From an uncultured Aquimarina sp. (GTDB lineage: Bacteria > Bacteroidota > Bacteroidia > Flavobacteriales > Flavobacteriaceae), in assembly GCA_947498935.1 (NCBI GenBank), contig CANMMM010000010.1:82426-146425 (forward strand): a stretch of DNA of 64,000 nt, read 5' to 3'. The notes beneath the pieces were generated by a model. It was not told where the DNA came from, made no database searches, and saw only the letters and a list, made by a program, of their open reading frames with translations. Below, one piece after another: positions 42,344-52,033 of this stretch. Both the position numbers and the translations under genes were made by a program. Position 1 is the first letter of the stretch, and each line of letters begins with the position of its first letter.

Positions 42344-43686
42344 CGGTCAAAAGTTAATCGTTGTGCATTCTTTACATCATAAAACTTAAAGTTCTTATAC
42401 ACTAAGCTTCCATTCACAAACGTATGCGTGATTCTAGAAGTAAATGTAGTACCCTCAAACGGAGACCAACCACACTTATAGGCGATATTGTCTTTGTTTA
42501 CGGTCCAAGGTGCATTGAGATCTACCAACACTGCATCAGCATGATATCCTTCTTTGATATATCCTCGTTTTTCTACTTGGAATAGAATTGCAGGATTATG
42601 ACACATTTTTTCTACAATCTTCTCTAATGAAATTTGCTCTCTGTGATAAAACTCCAACATCGCTGGTAAGGCATGCTGCACTAATGGCCCACCAGAAGGA
42701 GCTTTGGTGTACACATTGTCCTTTTCTTCTTTGGTATGTGGTGCATGATCCGTAGCAATCACATCTAATTTATCATTCAGCAAAGCCTTAAACAAAGCAT
42801 CTCTATCCTTCGCTGTTTTTACTGCTGGATTCCATTTGATCAATGTTCCTTTCTCCTTATAATCTTCATCAGAAAACCATAAATGATGAATACACACTTC
42901 TGCCGTTATCTTCTTATCCTTTAACGGAATTTTATTGGTAAACAATTCCAATTCCTTGGCAGTCGATAAATGGAATACATGCAATCTAGCTCCTGTTTTT
43001 TTGGCTAGTGCTACCGCTCTAGAAGAAGACAAATAACACGCCTCTTCATTCCGGATGACTGGGTGCATTTCTATAGGAATATCATCTCCATATTGTACTT
43101 TATAAGTAGCCGTATTATTTCTAATTGTACTTTCATCCTCGCAATGTACCGCTATCAGAAGATCTGTAGATGCAAATATTTTTTCTAATACCTCTGGATT
43201 ATCCACCAACATATTCCCTGTAGACGAACCTAAAAACAATTTTAATGCCGCCACTTTTTTAGGATCTACTTTCAGAATTTCTTCTAAGTTATCATTGGTT
43301 CCCCCGAACATAAACGAATAGTTGGCATAACTCGTTTTAGCAGCAATTTCGAATTTTTCTTCTAATTTTTCGATGGTGGTCGTTTGCGGATTGGTGTTGG
43401 GCATCTCTATAAAAGAAGTAATCCCTCCTGCTATTGCAGCTCTAGATTCCGTTTCGATCGTAGCTTTATGTGTCAATCCTGGCTCTCTAAAATGTACCTG
43501 ATCATCGATTACTCCTGGTAATAAATACTTACCTTCTGCATCAAATACATTTACATTAGGAGACTTTGCACTAATCTGCGGTGCAATTTCTTTAAAAAAA
43601 CCATTCTCGATATACACATCGCCATTCATGATCTTTCCTTCATTCACGATATTGGCATTCTTAATCAATACACTATTCATACTCAT
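42340..43686 (-). CDS. pyrC: dihydroorotase-family amidohydrolase
   Basis: The 448-residue protein has GVIDDQVHFREPGLTHKA (58-75), IEMPNTNPQTTT, a later VHCEDE, HVFHLSTAKE and TDHAPHTKEEK, the blocks of class I dihydroorotases. The usual metal motif HxH is QVH (Gln63, His65), so the first histidine ligand is replaced. I recall this variant as typical of Bacteroidota enzymes. It would catalyse ring closure of carbamoyl aspartate in pyrimidine synthesis. It overlaps both operon neighbours by 4 bases. Confidence 0.85.
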   Translation of the reverse strand: MSMNSVLIKNANIVNEGKIMNGDVYIENGFFKEIAPQISAKSPNVNVFDAEGKYLLPGVIDDQVHFREPGLTHKATIETESRAAIAGGITSFIEMPNTNPQTTTIEKLEEKFEIAAKTSYANYSFMFGGTNDNLEEILKVDPKKVAALKLFLGSSTGNMLVDNPEVLEKIFASTDLLIAVHCEDESTIRNNTATYKVQYGDDIPIEMHPVIRNEEACYLSSSRAVALAKKTGARLHVFHLSTAKELELFTNKIPLKDKKITAEVCIHHLWFSDEDYKEKGTLIKWNPAVKTAKDRDALFKALLNDKLDVIATDHAPHTKEEKDNVYTKAPSGGPLVQHALPAMLEFYHREQISLEKIVEKMCHNPAILFQVEKRGYIKEGYHADAVLVDLNAPWTVNKDNIAYKCGWSPFEGTTFTSRITHTFVNGSLVYKNFKFYDVKNAQRLTFDR

Positions 43687-44423
43687 ATTTCGTAACGACT
43701 AAATAAACTTTTTAATTTCATAGTAATCACTCCAAAAACAGCTTCAGAAATAATTCCTTTGCTCATTTTGGAATTCCCTCTGGTTCTATCTGTAAAAATG
43801 ACAGGGATTTCTTGGATTTCAAATTTTCTTAAGTAAGCTTTAAACTTCATTTCTATCTGAAAAGCATACCCCATAAATTTAATCTTGTCCAATGCGATGG
43901 TCTCTAACACTTTTCTTCTGTAGCATATAAATCCAGCAGTTGTATCATGGATATCCATACCCGTGATAAAACGTACATATCTAGACGCCACCCAAGAAAG
44001 TAATACTCTACTCATGGGCCAATTCACAACATTTACACCTGTAACATATCTAGACCCAATAGCTATATCTGCATTTCCTTTGGCACATGCATTGTACAGC
44101 CGTATCAGATCATTAGGATTGTGAGAAAAATCAGCATCCATTTCAAAAACGTATGCATAGGATCGTTCTAAAGCCCACTTGAACCCACAGATATACGCTG
44201 TACCAAGTCCCAATTTACCCGCTCTTTCTACTAAAAAAAGACGGTCTTTATATATAGTTTGTAATTCTTTTACCTTAGCCGCTGTGCCATCTGGAGAATT
44301 GTCATCTACAATCAGAATATCAAAATCTCGCTGTAGCGAAAATACATTTTTCACAATGCGCTCAACATTTTCAATTTCATTATAGGTAGGTATAATTACT
44401 AAAGCATCTACCATATTAGCCAA
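43683..44423 (-). CDS. polyprenol monophosphomannose synthase-like GT2 glycosyltransferase
   Basis: The 246-residue protein has the GT2 fold with VIIPTYNEIENV (9-20), IVDDNSPDGT (near 38) and FEMDADFSHNP (near 92). It matches Dpm1-type enzymes, which load a sugar from a nucleotide onto a polyprenyl phosphate. No C-terminal membrane helices are present. It is the first gene of the operon with pyrC and DUF4296. Confidence 0.88.
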   Translation of the reverse strand: MANMVDALVIIPTYNEIENVERIVKNVFSLQRDFDILIVDDNSPDGTAAKVKELQTIYKDRLFLVERAGKLGLGTAYICGFKWALERSYAYVFEMDADFSHNPNDLIRLYNACAKGNADIAIGSRYVTGVNVVNWPMSRVLLSWVASRYVRFITGMDIHDTTAGFICYRRKVLETIALDKIKFMGYAFQIEMKFKAYLRKFEIQEIPVIFTDRTRGNSKMSKGIISEAVFGVITMKLKSLFSRYEI

Positions 44424-44559
44424 TTTGTGGCAAATATAACTAAATAATCACTAGTTCAATTTTAGTTTTTGCCCTGTTTATTATGGAACTCATCTTGACT
44501 GTTTCTTTTCTCTAAAAAATGACTGAAATTCACCTGTATTTCGTTACTTTTTTGATTTT

Positions 44560-44698
44560 GAAATGGTTTAAACATTTTTGATTTTAGCGAAAAGCGAAGG
44601 TTTTATACCTAAAAAAAATATTTATTTTAGTGCGTAGCAGTATTCTAGAACTCAAAAACTAGCTTTTTAGCAACTTATAAAAAGTACATATTACCTCT
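44560..44698. repeat. degenerate copy of the MITE-like element (family B)
   Basis: GAAATGGTTTAAACATTTTTGATTTTAGCG, the GCGTAGCAG..TCTAGAACTCAAAAA centre and the arm AAAAAGTACATATTACCTC follow the order of the 50379 copy but are much diverged. It occupies most of the non-coding gap between the GT2 and DUF4271 genes. Confidence 0.55.
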
Positions 44699-44891
44699 TT
44701 ACTGAACTGTATCTATACCACAAGTGTTGCAACGTCCCTACCCAAAAAAGCGAAAGGTCTTTGTATCCCCCTATATAATCTACGCATACACTCTCCATAT
44801 AAAATATCCTAAAATCGCTGGTAATAACTTATTTTTGTACTATTCTACCATCGAAAAGCAAAAAACTAAGCAAGTAAGAGGTGACAAACAC

Positions 44892-45545
44892 ATGGAAATA
44901 ATTCTCAGGGAAGCTCCTACCAATGATTGGATAACAATAGTACTATTTATTTGTACAGCTACATTAGCTGCTGCCAAATTAATGAATGCCACATTATTTG
45001 CAGATTTTATAATGCTATTCAATAGCAATAAATATTTAGCCTTCTATCACAAAGAAAATAAGCTATCCTCTTTCTTCAATAGTCTTTTAGTACTTGTACA
45101 AATTTTATCTGTTTCCTTATTTATCTATATAACAGCAGATACCTTTCGATTTGAAGACATAGCAGTAGATCAGCTACTGTTTTTTAAAATAGCTGGCTTT
45201 TATGCAGTTTTATTACTTTTTAAAATTTTTGTCGAAAAAATAATTGCTGCCATTTTTTCGATAGAATCCGTTATCGAACACTACTTATTCTATAAAATCT
45301 CCTACCGCAACTTTCTAGGATTACTATTACTTCCTCTTAATTTTTTCTTTATATATACCGCAAAACCTTCGCAAACTGCGATCAGCATACTGCTTATACT
45401 TATCATAATTCTTAATGTTTTCATACTAGCCGCTATTTACAAGAAAAATGAAAACATTATTTTAAGCCACTTATTTTATTTTATTTTGTATCTTTGCACT
45501 CTTGAAATTGCTCCCTACTTTATACTATATAAGGTAATTATGTAG
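44892..45545 (+). CDS. DUF4271 membrane protein
   Basis: The protein is 217 residues from the ATG at 44892 (MEIILREAPTNDW), preceded by AAGAGGTG as a plausible ribosome site. The track start at 44724 adds 56 residues with no family character. It has six or so hydrophobic helices and the family's N-terminal segment. The function is unknown. It is followed by hemD, a gene pair I recall as conserved in flavobacteria. Confidence 0.78.
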   Translation: MEIILREAPTNDWITIVLFICTATLAAAKLMNATLFADFIMLFNSNKYLAFYHKENKLSSFFNSLLVLVQILSVSLFIYITADTFRFEDIAVDQLLFFKIAGFYAVLLLFKIFVEKIIAAIFSIESVIEHYLFYKISYRNFLGLLLLPLNFFFIYTAKPSQTAISILLILIIILNVFILAAIYKKNENIILSHLFYFILYLCTLEIAPYFILYKVIM

Positions 45546-45583
45546 TAGGTATAAAAGTAGTATTTCATAAAAAACGACTATAT

Positions 45584-46330
45584 ATGAAAGTGAAAACGAT
45601 TTTGGTATCGCAACCAGAACCTAAAGTAGAGAATTCACCTTATTTTGAGCTGGAAGAGAAAGAAAAGGTTAAGATTGACTTTATTCCGTTTATTCATGTA
45701 GAAGGTGTAGACGCTAAAGAGGTGAGACAGCAAAAGGTAGATCTATCAAATTTTACAGCGATTATACTTACAAGTAGAAATTCTGTAGATCATTTTTTTA
45801 GAATTGCCGAAGAGATGCGCTTTAAAGTACCAGATACATTAAAATATTTCTGCCAGAGTGAAGCAGTAGCATACTACCTGCAAAAATATGTAGTCTATAG
45901 AAAAAGAAAAATATATGTAGGAAAGCGTACGTTCCAAGAATTGACGCCACTGATTAAAAAATACAAAAACGAAAAATTCTTACTCCCTTCTTCCGACAAA
46001 CTAAAACCACTAATTCCTGATACTCTAGATGGATTAAAAGTGGATTGGAAACAAGGCGTGTTTTACAGAACAGTAGTAAGTGATCTTTCTGACCTACGAA
46101 ACGTATTCTACGATGTACTCGTATTTTTCAGTCCATCAGGTATTAAATCATTATTCGAAAACTTTCCAGATTTCAAACAAAATAATACCAGAATTGCTGT
46201 TTTTGGAAACTCTACCATTCGTGCCGCTGAAGAGCACAATTTAGTAGTGAATATCCAAGCACCAACTCCAGAAACTCCATCCATGACGATGGCACTACAG
46301 AAATACATCAAAGAGGTGAACAAAAAGTAA
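45584..46330 (+). CDS. hemD: uroporphyrinogen-III synthase
   Basis: The 248-residue protein fits the low-conservation HemD fold: ILTSRNSVDHFFRIAEE (near 60), LLPSSDKLKPLIPDTL and VFFSPSGIKSLFENFP (near 182). The enzyme cyclises hydroxymethylbilane to uroporphyrinogen III, which supplies haem and, through CobA, B12. Sequence conservation in this family is weak, so the call rests on the SR and SPSG segments and on DUF4271 next door. Confidence 0.85.
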   Translation: MKVKTILVSQPEPKVENSPYFELEEKEKVKIDFIPFIHVEGVDAKEVRQQKVDLSNFTAIILTSRNSVDHFFRIAEEMRFKVPDTLKYFCQSEAVAYYLQKYVVYRKRKIYVGKRTFQELTPLIKKYKNEKFLLPSSDKLKPLIPDTLDGLKVDWKQGVFYRTVVSDLSDLRNVFYDVLVFFSPSGIKSLFENFPDFKQNNTRIAVFGNSTIRAAEEHNLVVNIQAPTPETPSMTMALQKYIKEVNKK

Positions 46331-46354
46331 ACCACCTCACCCTTATAACATCAC

Positions 46355-46399
46355 AAAAAAAGACTGTCCGAAAAATATTTTTCGGACAGTCTTTTTTTT
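46355..46399. terminator. bidirectional terminator between hemD and DUF423 genes
   Basis: AGACTGTCCGAAAAA / TTTTTCGGACAGTCT is a perfect hairpin with A7 before and T8 after. It lies between two convergent genes and has a U-tract on both strands. Confidence 0.9.
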
Positions 46400-46419
46400 A
46401 TCAAAGTAGTGTCATCCTT

Positions 46420-46824
46420 TTATTTTGCAGCACGCATAAAAGCTACCAACATTCGCACCCAACCTACAATCAAGAACAGTCCTCCCATGGGAGTTACAAA
46501 AGCGATCCCAGACAGCGACACTCCCATTACCTCATCCAATACCAACAGATAAATCGACCCCGAAAACAAAATCGTACCTATTAGAAACAAGTAAAAAATT
46601 TGTCGTTGTTGTTTCTCTGTCAAAAAAGACAGTCCTCCTATCACTATACACATGATCGCATGATACATCTGATAGCGCACTCCTGTCTCGAAAGAAGCCA
46701 CCGCTTCTGCTGCCACTAGCTGCTTTAACCCATGTGCCCCAAAAGCCCCCAACAATACCGCTAGCAGTCCTGCCATAGCACCCGTAATCAAAATCGCTTT
46801 ACGCATTCCCTTATTTAATTCCAT
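46420..46824 (-). CDS. DUF423 membrane protein
   Basis: The 134-residue protein has four hydrophobic helices and the family motif LGAFGAHGLKQ (near 25-35). A second ATG at residue 7 is an alternative start. DUF423 (YwdK type) has no assigned function. Confidence 0.85.
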   Translation of the reverse strand: MELNKGMRKAILITGAMAGLLAVLLGAFGAHGLKQLVAAEAVASFETGVRYQMYHAIMCIVIGGLSFLTEKQQRQIFYLFLIGTILFSGSIYLLVLDEVMGVSLSGIAFVTPMGGLFLIVGWVRMLVAFMRAAK

Positions 46825-46962
46825 ATCTTATTTTTACACACCATCAAGATTACGATTTTCTGAATTTTTACTCCTCAATTCTTCTAATTCGACCACAGAA
46901 AATCACTAATTCTATAGGGTATTTATTACATTCGTATCAAAGTTATCAAAATAACACCAACT

Positions 46963-48333
46963 ATGCGCAAGATACTAGTCATTGGTGCTGGAAAATCCAC
47001 TGCGGTTTTGATCCAGTATTTTCAGGATAAATCCACTTCCGAAAACCTACACATCACTATTGGCGATAGAGATATTACACACGCACAGGATCTTGCTGGC
47101 CACCATCCACACACTACCGCCATACCCCTAGATGTCTTCGACACCACAGCTAGACAGGCCGCTGTACAAGCAGCAGACATCGTAGTTTCCATGCTCCCCG
47201 CACGATTCCATATAGAAGTTGCCAAAGATTGCCTAGCTTATAACAAATGTCTAGTAACCGCATCCTATATCAGTCCAGAAATGCAAGCACTTAATAAAGA
47301 AGTAAAGAAAAAAGGGCTGATCTTTATGAATGAAATTGGTGTAGACCCAGGCATCGATCACATGAGTGCCATGCAAGTATTAGATCGTATACGCGAGCAA
47401 GGCGGCAATATTCTCTTATTCGAATCCTTTACTGGCGGATTAATCGCTCCAGAAAGCGACACCAATTTATGGAATTATAAATTCACTTGGAACCCCCGAA
47501 ATGTAGTCGTTGCAGGACAAGGAGGCGCTGCTGAATTTCTACAAGAAGGTACTTATAAATACATCCCATACCATAAATTATTTCGCAGAACCGAATTCCT
47601 AGAAGTAGACGGATACGGGAGGTTTGAAGCGTATGCCAACAGGAATTCGCTAAAATACCAAGACATTTACGGGCTCAAAGACATCAAAACACTTTACCGA
47701 GGCACCATCAGGCGTGTAGGCTTCTCCAAGGCTTGGAATATTTTTGTACAACTCGGAATGACCGCAGATGATTATACCATCGAAAACTCCGAACACATGA
47801 GCTACAGAGCCTTTACCAATTCCTTTTTAGCATACTCCCCTAACGACTCCGTAGAACTCAAGCTAAGACATTATCTAAAAATAGATCAAGATGATAGTAT
47901 CTGGGACAAGCTAGTAGAGCTTGACATCTTTAATCCGCACAAAAAAATCGGTATCCCCAATGCCACTCCTGCGCAGATGCTTCAAAAAATCCTACTAGAT
48001 GCATGGTCATTAGACGAGGGCGACAAAGACATGCTAGTCATGTATCATAAGTTTGGATACGAACTGAATGGAAAACGCCAGCAAATAGACGCTACCATGG
48101 TCAGTATCGGCACCAACCAAAAATACACCGCTATGGCCAAAACCGTAGGACTCCCTGTAGCCATGGCTACGCTTCGTATTCTAAACAAGGAGATTACCAC
48201 CACGGGCGTGCAAATCCCTATCCATAAAGAAGTATACGAACCTATTCTCCAAGAATTAGAAGCCTACGACATCGTATTCCATGAAAAAGAGCGACCTTAT
48301 CTAGGGTATAATCCAGATGGAGTAAAAGGATAA
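46963..48333 (+). CDS. saccharopine dehydrogenase family protein
   Basis: The 456-residue protein has an N-terminal Rossmann motif VIGAGKSTAVLIQYF, MNEIGVDPGIDHMSAM (near 124-139) and FESFTGGLIAPESD, typical of saccharopine reductase/dehydrogenase. It may act in lysine breakdown or synthesis. An Lrp/AsnC regulator lies next, consistent with amino acid control. The stop TAA is directly followed by a family A repeat. Confidence 0.88.
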   Translation: MRKILVIGAGKSTAVLIQYFQDKSTSENLHITIGDRDITHAQDLAGHHPHTTAIPLDVFDTTARQAAVQAADIVVSMLPARFHIEVAKDCLAYNKCLVTASYISPEMQALNKEVKKKGLIFMNEIGVDPGIDHMSAMQVLDRIREQGGNILLFESFTGGLIAPESDTNLWNYKFTWNPRNVVVAGQGGAAEFLQEGTYKYIPYHKLFRRTEFLEVDGYGRFEAYANRNSLKYQDIYGLKDIKTLYRGTIRRVGFSKAWNIFVQLGMTADDYTIENSEHMSYRAFTNSFLAYSPNDSVELKLRHYLKIDQDDSIWDKLVELDIFNPHKKIGIPNATPAQMLQKILLDAWSLDEGDKDMLVMYHKFGYELNGKRQQIDATMVSIGTNQKYTAMAKTVGLPVAMATLRILNKEITTTGVQIPIHKEVYEPILQELEAYDIVFHEKERPYLGYNPDGVKG

Positions 48334-48421
48334 GGGCGTTCCCCAAGGGTCGGGCTATCCGCTGTATCTTTTTTGGTTTTGCAGAAAACCAAAAAAGGAT
48401 GCCGCTCCTATCCCTAACGCA
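48334..48421. repeat. structured intergenic repeat, copy 6 (family A)
   Basis: The copy starts GGGCGTTCCCC on the base after the saccharopine dehydrogenase stop codon and ends CCCTAACGCA. The apical stem is TTTTTTGGTTTT / AAAACCAAAAAA. Confidence 0.85.
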
Positions 48422-48461
48422 GCAACACACGACACCGTTAGCTAGTCTTTAGTACTTTTTG

Positions 48462-48469
48462 TACTTTTG
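48462..48469 (+). promoter_or_regulatory. -7 promoter element of the Lrp gene
   Basis: TACTTTTG fits TAnnTTTG. It overlaps the TTG (48467) used as start in the ORF track, so that start would be upstream of the transcript. This favours the GTG at 48494. Confidence 0.45.
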
Positions 48470-48493
48470 GAAAGTAACCGAAATACTGCTGTA

Positions 48494-48964
48494 GTGAAAA
48501 ATCCTAATCCTCAACTGAAGATCGACGGAATTGACAAAGAAATCTTGCGCAATCTCATGGAAGATGCCAGAACCCCTATCTTAGAAATCGGCAGAAAAGT
48601 AGGCATTTCTGGCGCAGCGATTCACCAACGACTACGAAAACTTGAAGCCTCTGGTCTTATTGCAGGTTCTAAATTCGTTATCGACCCTAAAGTACTCGGT
48701 TATAAAACTATGGCATTCGTAGGCGTCTACCTAGACAAAGCAGTCAGCAACCCTAAAGCCGTACGACAACTCCAAGAAATCCCAGAAGTAATCGAATGCC
48801 ACTACACCACAGGAAATTGGTCTATTTTTATTAAAATCCTTTGCAAAGACAACGAGCATTTAATGAACGTACTAAACAAAGAGATACAAGCCATCGAAGG
48901 CGTCTCTCGTACCGAAACCTTTATCTCTCTAGACCAACAAATCAATAGACAAATCAAAATCTAA
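48494..48964 (+). CDS. Lrp/AsnC family transcriptional regulator
   Basis: The protein is 156 residues from the GTG at 48494. It has an N-terminal winged helix (IDGIDKEILRNLMEDARTP ... AAIHQRLRKLEASGLI) and a C-terminal RAM/ligand domain with HYTTGNWSIFIKI. Such regulators respond to amino acids. It probably controls the neighbouring saccharopine dehydrogenase or amino acid genes (inference). The next gene starts 2 bases after its stop. Confidence 0.9.
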   Translation: MKNPNPQLKIDGIDKEILRNLMEDARTPILEIGRKVGISGAAIHQRLRKLEASGLIAGSKFVIDPKVLGYKTMAFVGVYLDKAVSNPKAVRQLQEIPEVIECHYTTGNWSIFIKILCKDNEHLMNVLNKEIQAIEGVSRTETFISLDQQINRQIKI

Positions 48965-48965
48965 A

Positions 48966-50321
48966 ATGCTCCTGCTAACAAATCGCTTTATGAAATATCT
49001 ACAAGATAGATTTCTCCTACTTATAAGCATCCCACACCTTATCTTCTTTGGTTACAAACTAATTTTCGGATCTTATTTCGTAGCTGTAGATAGCATTGAA
49101 TACATGCAGATGGCTGAAAATATTTATCAGCATTTTAGTTTTTATATAGGCGACCTATCTATACCGATCAATCCAGAATTTTACACCAAGCGCCCTCCTT
49201 TATACTCCATATTCATACTCATTGCATCCCTCTTCCTACACTCCAAAGCACTCGTTTTAATACTTCAAAACATTCTTTCCATCGCAAGTATCTGCATCAC
49301 TAAACGCATGTTTGAGCAACACTATGGGCAAACTAATAAGTGGGTAACATATGCCTTTACCCTGACCTCGATGAGTAATTTCATCTATGCGAATCTACTG
49401 ATGAGCGAGATTTTATTTCAATTTTTAGTCACGCTATTAATGTATTGCGCCCACCAACTTCTTACACATCATAAGCGCACTACACTTATTAGCTACCAAA
49501 CTGTTTTTATCCTATTACTACTCACCAAACCTGTTTTCTACCTTTTAGCCCTACCTAACCTCATACTCACTTACCTATTCGCACGTAAAACCAATATTCG
49601 ATTCGGAACACTAACCGCCATACTCCCACTATTAGCCATCATATTCTATGTAAACTGGAATCACCAACGAACAGGGTCATACGACTACTCAAGCATACAA
49701 CATATCAATCTCAGAGACTATAACTTAAATTACTTCCATACCTATAAATACGGAGCCGAACACGCCCGAGAAATCAATGTAGCTATTAAAACACAAGGAG
49801 CAGCACAAAGCACATATGCCGAAAAAGTACAAATCACCAAACAAGTAGCGCTTGATCATATGCTAAAAGACTGGACATCCTTTATCCCATTTCACACTAT
49901 AGGCATGCTTAAGTTTTTTATAGACCCCGGCAGATACGACTTCTTCTCTTTTTTTCAAGAACAACCTAAAAGAATGAGTGAAGTCGGTTTCTTAAGACAC
50001 TTAAATGAAGGTGGAATAACGGGAGCGCTACATTTCTTAGGCACACAACCTCTATTTATCATTGCACTCCTATTCATCACATTGATTTTTAATAGTTGTA
50101 AATTTTTTGGGTTTGTATGGTTCTGGCTATACAATTACAAGACTGCTTCTTTTACACATTGGATCATGGGATTGCTCATTCTCTACATGGCAGTCATCAC
50201 AGGTCCTTTGGGTGCTGCTAGGTTTGTCATCCCTATTTTACCACTATACCTGTTTTTTGCTATTTATGGTTTTAGCCATGCCTATCAAAAATTTAAACGC
50301 TATCGATTCAGAACAACATGA
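48966..50321 (+). CDS. polytopic membrane protein, GT39/ArnT-like
   Basis: The 451-residue protein has about ten hydrophobic helices and an early DSIEYMQMAENIYQHF segment (near 38-53), like the acidic first loop of GT-C sugar transferases (ArnT/PMT). The catalytic family cannot be assigned with certainty. Alternative start MKYLQDR at 48990. It lies right after lrp on the same strand and before a family B element. Confidence 0.6.
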   Translation: MLLLTNRFMKYLQDRFLLLISIPHLIFFGYKLIFGSYFVAVDSIEYMQMAENIYQHFSFYIGDLSIPINPEFYTKRPPLYSIFILIASLFLHSKALVLILQNILSIASICITKRMFEQHYGQTNKWVTYAFTLTSMSNFIYANLLMSEILFQFLVTLLMYCAHQLLTHHKRTTLISYQTVFILLLLTKPVFYLLALPNLILTYLFARKTNIRFGTLTAILPLLAIIFYVNWNHQRTGSYDYSSIQHINLRDYNLNYFHTYKYGAEHAREINVAIKTQGAAQSTYAEKVQITKQVALDHMLKDWTSFIPFHTIGMLKFFIDPGRYDFFSFFQEQPKRMSEVGFLRHLNEGGITGALHFLGTQPLFIIALLFITLIFNSCKFFGFVWFWLYNYKTASFTHWIMGLLILYMAVITGPLGAARFVIPILPLYLFFAIYGFSHAYQKFKRYRFRTT

Positions 50322-50378
50322 TTACATGATATACTACTTTTAAAAAAGTAATTTAAACTGCGCGCAACAAAAGCACAC

Positions 50379-50540
50379 GAAGTGGCTTAAACTTTTTTGA
50401 TTTCAGCGAACATCGTAAGATTTTGTGATCAAATACAGTGATTTTTTAGTTGCATAGCAGCGCTACGGAACTCAAAAATTGCAAAATTTGAGTGCAAAAG
50501 ATCGTTTTTATAGCAAATTGAAAAAAGTTTAAACCACTTC
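50379..50540. repeat. full-length MITE-like element (family B), inverted copy
   Basis: This 162-bp element has ends GAAGTGGCTTAAACTTTTTT and AAAAAAGTTTAAACCACTTC. It aligns along its whole length with the reverse complement of 35991-36151. Flanks show no clear target duplication. It lies between convergent genes. Confidence 0.85.
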
Positions 50541-50548
50541 AAGAAACC

Positions 50549-51967
50549 CTATTGCACCAAAACATCTTTAACAGCACCATCTTCCTGATAGTCTGTATCT
50601 GTATTAATACTCCATAAGTCTACGTTAGTACCATGCACAATTTGCTCTGCCGCTAGAATACCCATCAAAATCGAATGATCTTGATTATTGTACTTAAATG
50701 CCCCATAACGCCCTATAGGCGTTAATTTATCAATCCCCGAAAGGTAGTTTTCTAATACCTCTAAGTGTTTTTTGTACCCTATCTCATACACAGGGTAGCA
50801 CTTAGGCACTCTTACAATTTTGCTAGCAGTCACTGCTTGATCCTGATCAATCAACTGAATCATTTTTAGCTCTTTAATCGCTAAATCACTAAGGTATGCG
50901 TCATCTGCACTCCAAATTTCATCGGTATCAAATGCCCAAAACTCTAAACAGAGAATGGTATGACGACTATCCTTGGTAATCGTTGGACACCAATTCCTAA
51001 AATTGGTAATCCTACCATGTCGCACTTCTGGAGAATGTACATATATCCAATTATCTTCAAACAAGTCATCTTTATCAATCGAGAGATATACCAAAATCGT
51101 ATTTCTAAAATACAATTGATGCCCTGCGTCGATTACATATTGTGGCGTTTGCTTCATTCCTTTGATAAGTGCTGTCAGCGGCATCGATGAAATCACATGC
51201 GTCGCTTCGTGTAGCACCCCATCGACAGTAATGACTCCTTTGCATTCATTATCCTCTACCACCACTTGCTGTACAGGCATCTCTTTGTAGATCACACCAC
51301 CATTAGCTTCTATAAACGCTGCTGCTTTTTCATACAAACTTCCTGTACCGTGATGCGGATAAGCAAACTGATCTACTAATGTTTTATGCGTATTACCTCT
51401 ATTCCCTTTTACAGCACTTAGCACCGCCTCTAACAAGGATAGCCCTTTGATACGCTGTGCCGCCCAATCTGCATCAATTTTTGAACACGGAATTCCCCAG
51501 AGTTTCTCTGTGTAGTATTTAAAAAATATGGTGTATAACTTTTTACCAAATCTATTGGTCACCCATTGCTCAAAGGTTTCTGGGTTAGGTATTGGGAATA
51601 ACTGCTGTTTTGCATAGTGGAATAAAATGCCTACAATCGTAGAAAGCTCTAGATTGCGCAGTACATTAAATAACTTTAGTGGGTAATCAAAGAATCTTTT
51701 TTTGTAATAAATTCTTGTCAATCTATTAACTAGCGTGTATTCATCTTTCACCACCTCATCAAAGAAATTATTAATTTTAGGTTCTTTTGAAAAAAAACGG
51801 TGAGGTCCTAGGTCAACTCTTTGCCCCCATAAATCGAAGCTTCTAGACATTCCTCCTATATAAGGAGACGCCTCAAAAATGATAACCTCTACTCCGTTTT
51901 TACACAATGTATGTGCCGCACTGATGCCCGCAGGCCCTGCTCCTATAATTATTACTTTCTTAGACAC
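50549..51967 (-). CDS. FAD-dependent oxidoreductase (UDP-galactopyranose mutase/amine oxidase-like)
   Basis: The 472-residue protein has the FAD motif VIIIGAGPAGISAAHTL (5-21), an IGGMSRSFDLWGQRVDLGPHRF segment (near 37-58) and the YTEKLWGIPC motif seen in UDP-galactopyranose mutase-like and related flavoproteins. The substrate is unclear. The adjacent GT-C-like gene and the family suggest surface glycan metabolism (inference). Confidence 0.8.
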   Translation of the reverse strand: MSKKVIIIGAGPAGISAAHTLCKNGVEVIIFEASPYIGGMSRSFDLWGQRVDLGPHRFFSKEPKINNFFDEVVKDEYTLVNRLTRIYYKKRFFDYPLKLFNVLRNLELSTIVGILFHYAKQQLFPIPNPETFEQWVTNRFGKKLYTIFFKYYTEKLWGIPCSKIDADWAAQRIKGLSLLEAVLSAVKGNRGNTHKTLVDQFAYPHHGTGSLYEKAAAFIEANGGVIYKEMPVQQVVVEDNECKGVITVDGVLHEATHVISSMPLTALIKGMKQTPQYVIDAGHQLYFRNTILVYLSIDKDDLFEDNWIYVHSPEVRHGRITNFRNWCPTITKDSRHTILCLEFWAFDTDEIWSADDAYLSDLAIKELKMIQLIDQDQAVTASKIVRVPKCYPVYEIGYKKHLEVLENYLSGIDKLTPIGRYGAFKYNNQDHSILMGILAAEQIVHGTNVDLWSINTDTDYQEDGAVKDVLVQ

Positions 51968-52033
51968 TAACTGCTATTAACTAATTTAGTGGCAAAAGAT
52001 ACATAAAATTACAGCGATATCATGCATTACCGA

